A DNA stretch of 64,000 nucleotides from Durusdinium trenchii (taxonomy: Eukaryota; Sar; Dinophyceae; Suessiales; Symbiodiniaceae). The stretch spans positions 1 through 64,000 of the forward strand of contig CAXAMN010015336.1 of assembly GCA_963970005.1 (NCBI GenBank), written 5' to 3'. The notes below the pieces were generated by a model. The model searched no databases. It had not been told where the DNA came from and saw only the letters and a list, made by a program, of their open reading frames with translations. Both the position numbers and the translations under genes were made by a program. This document shows positions 60,410-64,000 of this stretch, one piece after another (positions within the stretch are counted from its first letter, which is position 1; every line of letters starts with the position of its first letter).

Positions 60410-60462
60410 ATGGATCCAAGTACCTTCTCAAAAGGTGATTGGAGACTCTGTTATACAGGTTG
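60410..60462. repeat. Family E half
   Basis: ggatccaagtaccttctcaa through ggtgattggagac, matching the left half of 2874-2977. Confidence 0.5.
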
Positions 60463-60654
60463 GAGACGCGGATTTAAGCCAACCAAAAGGCAGACATGTT
60501 GCACATCGTTGGAAGATCAGGGTATGGCCCCTCCTGCGACGGGGGAGTGCCTACAAACCCTGGCCGCGGCGACGGGGGGTCCGGAGCTTTACTTTTGGCC
60601 AGATGGAACAAGGTTCGGGCCCGGATTGATAGGGTGGGCATGTATGTGCTCATA

Positions 60655-60750
60655 CCAGGACCCTCCAACTGTTTGGAGACCCCACCACAGGTGGGGAACC
60701 TGGGCACCGGACTTGGAAACACAGGAAGCACCTGGCCAGGAGGGTGCTGG
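60655..60750. repeat. Miniature element family F
   Basis: CCAGGACCCTCC...GGAGGGTGCTGG, TA on both sides. Confidence 0.68.
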
Positions 60751-61679
60751 TAGACCAATGATATCAAATGCCCATATTTGCCGCGAACTCTTCCAGTCCC
60801 GCGGATGGGAGCGAGTCACTTGGGACCTCCCGACTTCCATCACGTGCCCTCAGGAGTCACTTGGGGCGAGGTGCAGCGGCAGTTGCAAAGGACGGGGCAC
60901 ACCTTCTGGCGCCCCAGTTTGTCCGAAAAGCGCCAGGCCGTTCGCAGACCCGAAGGCTTGGAAGGCTCAGTGCCTGCTGGAAAGAAGCGCCTCGGCGAGC
61001 GAGCAAGTGCGCGAGCGAGCACGAGCGAGCACACGGCGCGTCATGGATTGACATCAATTAAGAACACCATGGTTTCCCACTTGTCGTGTAACTGGTGTAT
61101 GTGTGCGCGCAGGCGAAGACTGCACTAATTTCAAGTTGATTTGTTTTCCAGACTTTCCTCCCTGCAAACACAAATGACGAAAGAAAACACGCAAACACTC
61201 ATTCTAATTGTTTGCTCACTTTCCCCTCATCCAACAGCCAACACAGAATCACCCCTATGATCCCCTATGTTTGTATTCAGTTTGTTCTTGTCCTTTTCCT
61301 TTTCCATTTCCCCTTCCTTGCCCGTTTCCTGTCATTTCCTTTTGGTGTCGTTTTCCTTTTTTGGGGTTTTCCTTCTCTCTTATTCCTTTCATGTCCTTTC
61401 ACAAACCTTCCTCTCTCCACAAGCACAATTCGCCAAATCTAAGAATTGCAAGAACTTTTATAAATTTCCAGATTGATCGATGTTGGTCTTTTAGAATCGT
61501 AAACACGCAGAATCGTCAACTGCAGCATACGATCACCACCTCGTTCTTTGAAAACGGCTGTCCTCGCTGACGTTCAGGACGTTAGAATTCCGTCCGTAGG
61601 AGCTGGGCTCAGGGCTCCTGGGGGTGAATCCTTCGGTGAAGGCGCTTTCTTTTCGCACTGGACCCTAACTGTTCTCATT
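60751..61679. other. No recognised gene; pyrimidine tract
   Basis: A weak frame at 60778-61128 (WGEVQRQLQRTGHTFWRPSL) is not recognised. 61285-61400 is almost entirely C and T. Confidence 0.4.
61285..61400. other. Polypyrimidine tract
   Basis: About 115 bp with very few purines, built of ccttttcc-type blocks. Confidence 0.75.
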
Positions 61680-61782
61680 CCCTAGGGATCCAGTCGTACC
61701 TCCTCAGAAGGTATTTGGACCCTCTAAACCTACATGACAGTGTCTCCAATCAGCTTCTGAGAAGGTACTTGTTTTCGTAGGG
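61680..61782. repeat. Miniature element family E
   Basis: CCCTAGGGATCC start, CGTAGGG end, att on both sides. Confidence 0.75.
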
Positions 61783-62172
61783 ATTCATGAGGTGAAACTT
61801 TTCGATTGAACTCCCGGAGATTCCCTCCATAGCATTCCTCATTCCTTTTTCCGCCACCCTCGGCCGTTTGCCACCGGAGTGCCTTGCGGCGATGGGCTAG
61901 CTGAAGCTAGTTCAATCAGTTGGTTTCCAACTGTTCCAAACTTTCTTCTATATATAGAATTTCCAATATATAAGCTTATTGAATTTTATATGTAATTCTA
62001 CAACCGATCAGTTGGTTCCCAAGCTTTTCAAAATGCATTTTACTGGTACCTGGGATCATCCAATGAGTCCTACGCTATCTCCAAGGCTCCGGATGATCCC
62101 GATACAGTGGGCCTTCGATTCGGTTCGATGGCACCCCGTTCGATGTCTTTGACAGACGGAGGTCCATATAAA

Positions 62173-62263
62173 CCAACAGAGGTGGAGAGTGACCTGAACT
62201 AGGACCCGTCATCAGGGGTACCGAACTAGGATAGTCTAGTTCGGGTTCTTCAACCTCTGTTGG
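62173..62263. repeat. Miniature element family D, complete
   Basis: CCAACAGAGG...AACCTCTGTTGG, aa on both sides; internal gaactaggatagtctagttc hairpin. Confidence 0.75.
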
Positions 62264-63389
62264 AACCATGGTGTCCACAGACCTTGGGGCGCATGGTTTT
62301 TTGGCGCTATTCCAATGTCACATGGTATATCTTCTCCCGCAGGTTGCCACGCAAAGATTCAAAGAATCCAGCTCGGTCGCACGAAACGAAGAAGGATGCT
62401 CATGGCCAATACATACAAATACGATATGGGATCCCAAATGGTCCATCACAAAGCAGCTCTCCCGGCGAGTCATGGCACCTCGGTTGGCTGGTTTCGGTTG
62501 ACTCAGTTGACCCATGTGTGGCGTCGATCCGCCTCGCCCGAGGATCTACTACCGTGATGTGCACCTCCCTGATGTGCTGGTGTTCCGACCCATGGGACAG
62601 TCATGTGTGGATGATGTGACTTGGGCCACTCTGAAAGTACTCTAGACCTGGACCCTCCGAACTCAAGGGTGTCTGTAAAAAGTATGTAAATGGCCTCTTG
62701 GAGGTGATAAGAGGTGTCCAAAAACCACCGAACTTGGGGAGGTCCTGGTATAATTCTGTAAACTCCCCCAACACTGCATGCATGTTAAACAGACGAATCA
62801 CAAAACATAATTTAGAGCTATAACATGAGAACCTCCCCTTAAAGAAGACACCTCTGAGGTAGATAGAAATGACCATGTTTACGGACAGAACCTGTTTGGG
62901 TCATGCCAATGTATTCGATGTGTTGTGTAGTAACATGAAGTCACCTCTCTTTAATTTGACCTTTTTGTGCTAAATAGAACCACTAACCCGGTCACTGGCC
63001 AGTGGTCCCATTTCACCCGAAAAGGAGCGCAACGCACAGTGAAGCTTCTTGACTTGGCCGTCTTTCAGCCACCAGAGGAGTCCCGTGGTTTAGTGGAACC
63101 AGGGTCAGGTCAGCTGGTGAACAGGTCAGCTGGTCTGCTTTCCACTCAGTGCCAGAAGCGACTCGACCTCCTGCAGTTCTGAGCTGTTTAGTTCGACCCA
63201 TGTGGATGTGGATGTGACCAGCCCGACTTCCTCCATGGAGAACGCACCTGTAGCATGGACCTGTTGGTGACCTTGTCCAGCAGGCTTGTCCAGCCAGGTC
63301 ACCCCGAACGGAAGCAGCTGTAGCATGGAACCTGCTTCAGTTGCAAGACTGATTAATAGACCTGGGCCCCTGGGCTAGCCAGTTTTCAG
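62264..63389. other. No recognised gene
   Basis: May include intron of the NSUN5-like gene, but no upstream exon with the family's RNA-binding motifs was found. 63300-63389 contains the candidate acceptor. Confidence 0.4.
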
Positions 63390-63530
63390 CTCGAAGAAAA
63401 TCAGTAGTTCTGCTGAGGTGAACTTGTTCGATGAGGGCGCCTTGGTCTTTCAGCAGAAGGCGTCCATGTTTCCAGCTCTAGCACTGGAGCCAGCGCCAGG
63501 TGCTCAGGTGATCGATGCTTGCGCGGCACC
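63390..63530 (+). CDS. Exon of an NSUN5-like RNA (cytosine-5) methyltransferase
   Basis: The frame reads FDEGALVFQQKASMFP, ALALEPAPGAQVID, ACAAP. This matches the entry to the SAM-binding core of the NOL1/NOP2/Sun family, where a Q(D/G)KAS segment is followed by a (V/I)(I/L)DACAAPG motif; NSUN5, which methylates large-subunit rRNA, is the closest type as I recall it. The homology stops inside the proline codon at 63530, exactly before gtggct, a good splice donor, so the glycine of APG should begin the next exon. The exon start is uncertain: ttttcag ends at 63389, and an AG just before gtgaac at 63418 is an alternative. No other exon was found in the window, so the gene is partial here or a fragment. 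Confidence 0.62.
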
Positions 63531-63566
63531 GTGGCTGTCCAATGATGTGCAGCAGTCACATGGAGG

Positions 63567-63657
63567 GCCTGGGTGGTTTTCAGTCCCATCCAGGGGCTGT
63601 GGAGTAGCTGGGCACCCCGACTACCTCCAAGTTCGGCACCCCGGCTTGTGACTGCTG
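63567..63657. repeat. Family K copy in the presumed intron
   Basis: cctgggtggttttcagtccc start, cttgtgactgctgg end; order as in 48337-48433. It begins 37 bp after the predicted donor site. Confidence 0.55.
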
Positions 63658-63683
63658 GTTTATGTCAATTTTCTGTTACAAAG

Positions 63684-63770
63684 CTGGACCATCCAAACCA
63701 TCCAATGGGTGTCCTGGCTGGACAACCCCACACTACTTATATAGGTCTACTTCAGGGCACCCAGACAGGA
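63684..63770. repeat. Family H copy, diverged
   Basis: ctggaccatccaaaccatcc start with the gggtgtcctggctggacaac core. Confidence 0.5.
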
Positions 63771-64000
63771 AGTGCTAGTAGCGCTGGACATGTTATTTTT
63801 TTTCACTTCTCCCGTCCTGGATTTGGTTTGCCGTCCTGTCGAAGAATTGCCGTCCGTGCATGTGAACAGACAGGACCCAGGTAGCGAGCGGAGGAACTGG
63901 AAAGAGATGAAGACACAAGGCAACAGCTTCCCAAAACCTAGAAAAAATGAGTGCAACATGTAGGGTCTCGAACAACTCGAACATGCTTTTTGATCCACAT

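Noticed and set aside
1059-63770. Regular short repeats as a CRISPR array
   Set aside because: They are dispersed inverted repeats with their own target duplications, not evenly spaced direct repeats.

Overview
The window looks like nuclear DNA of a dinoflagellate, most likely a Symbiodiniaceae-type alga. The reasons are sparse coding, very many short terminal-inverted-repeat elements, a multicopy family of intronless leucine-rich-repeat genes, and a Copia retrotransposon with an unusually extended polyprotein. The genus is inference. Nothing resembles a prokaryotic operon. The sequence contains two 10-N assembly gaps (30876-30885 and 53553-53562), both inside repeat-coding DNA.

Genes. Six copies of one family lie on the + strand (7075-8229, 11489-13051, 30207-31393, 34782-35561, 36166-37443, 52695-53996). 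Each encodes a ubiquitin-like beta-grasp N-terminus, a short conserved linker, and 6 to 17 LRR_5 (BspA/TpLRR-type) repeats of 23 residues. None has a signal peptide, and the C-terminal tails all differ. Copies 4 and 5 share their leader sequence and are a local duplication. One exon of an NSUN5-like RNA cytosine methyltransferase lies near the right end (about 63390-63530). A frameshifted cysteine-rich gene lies at 4856-5300. A minus-strand reading frame at 46673-47182 looks like protein but is not recognised. Several further exon-like stretches are listed with low confidence.

Mobile elements. A complete Copia-type LTR retrotransposon on the minus strand (13743-22412) has 163-bp LTRs differing at one base and 5-bp target duplications. 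Its primer-binding site matches the anticodon arm of initiator tRNA-Met. It encodes Gag with CCCH and CCHC zinc fingers, an aspartic protease with a DGG active site, a domain resembling cytosine-5 DNA methyltransferases, integrase, reverse transcriptase, RNase H, two hydrophobic segments, a dUTPase with all five motifs, and a 3' reading frame of unknown function. The polyprotein is split by one stop codon and three frame changes. The element is inserted in an older miniature element of family A.

The rest is largely a mosaic of 60-140 bp near-palindromic elements. I sort them by termini: A and B (CCCAGAC ends, 3-bp target duplications where intact), C and D (CCAAGAG or CCAACAG ends, mostly 2-bp duplications, often TA), E (CCCTAGGG ends, 3-bp duplications), F, H and K (CCAG...CTGG ends, often TA), I (about 120 bp) and J (CCCTAAGGATC ends). 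They are most likely non-autonomous DNA transposons. No transposase gene for them was found. No rRNA, convincing tRNA, CRISPR array or spliced-leader RNA gene was seen.
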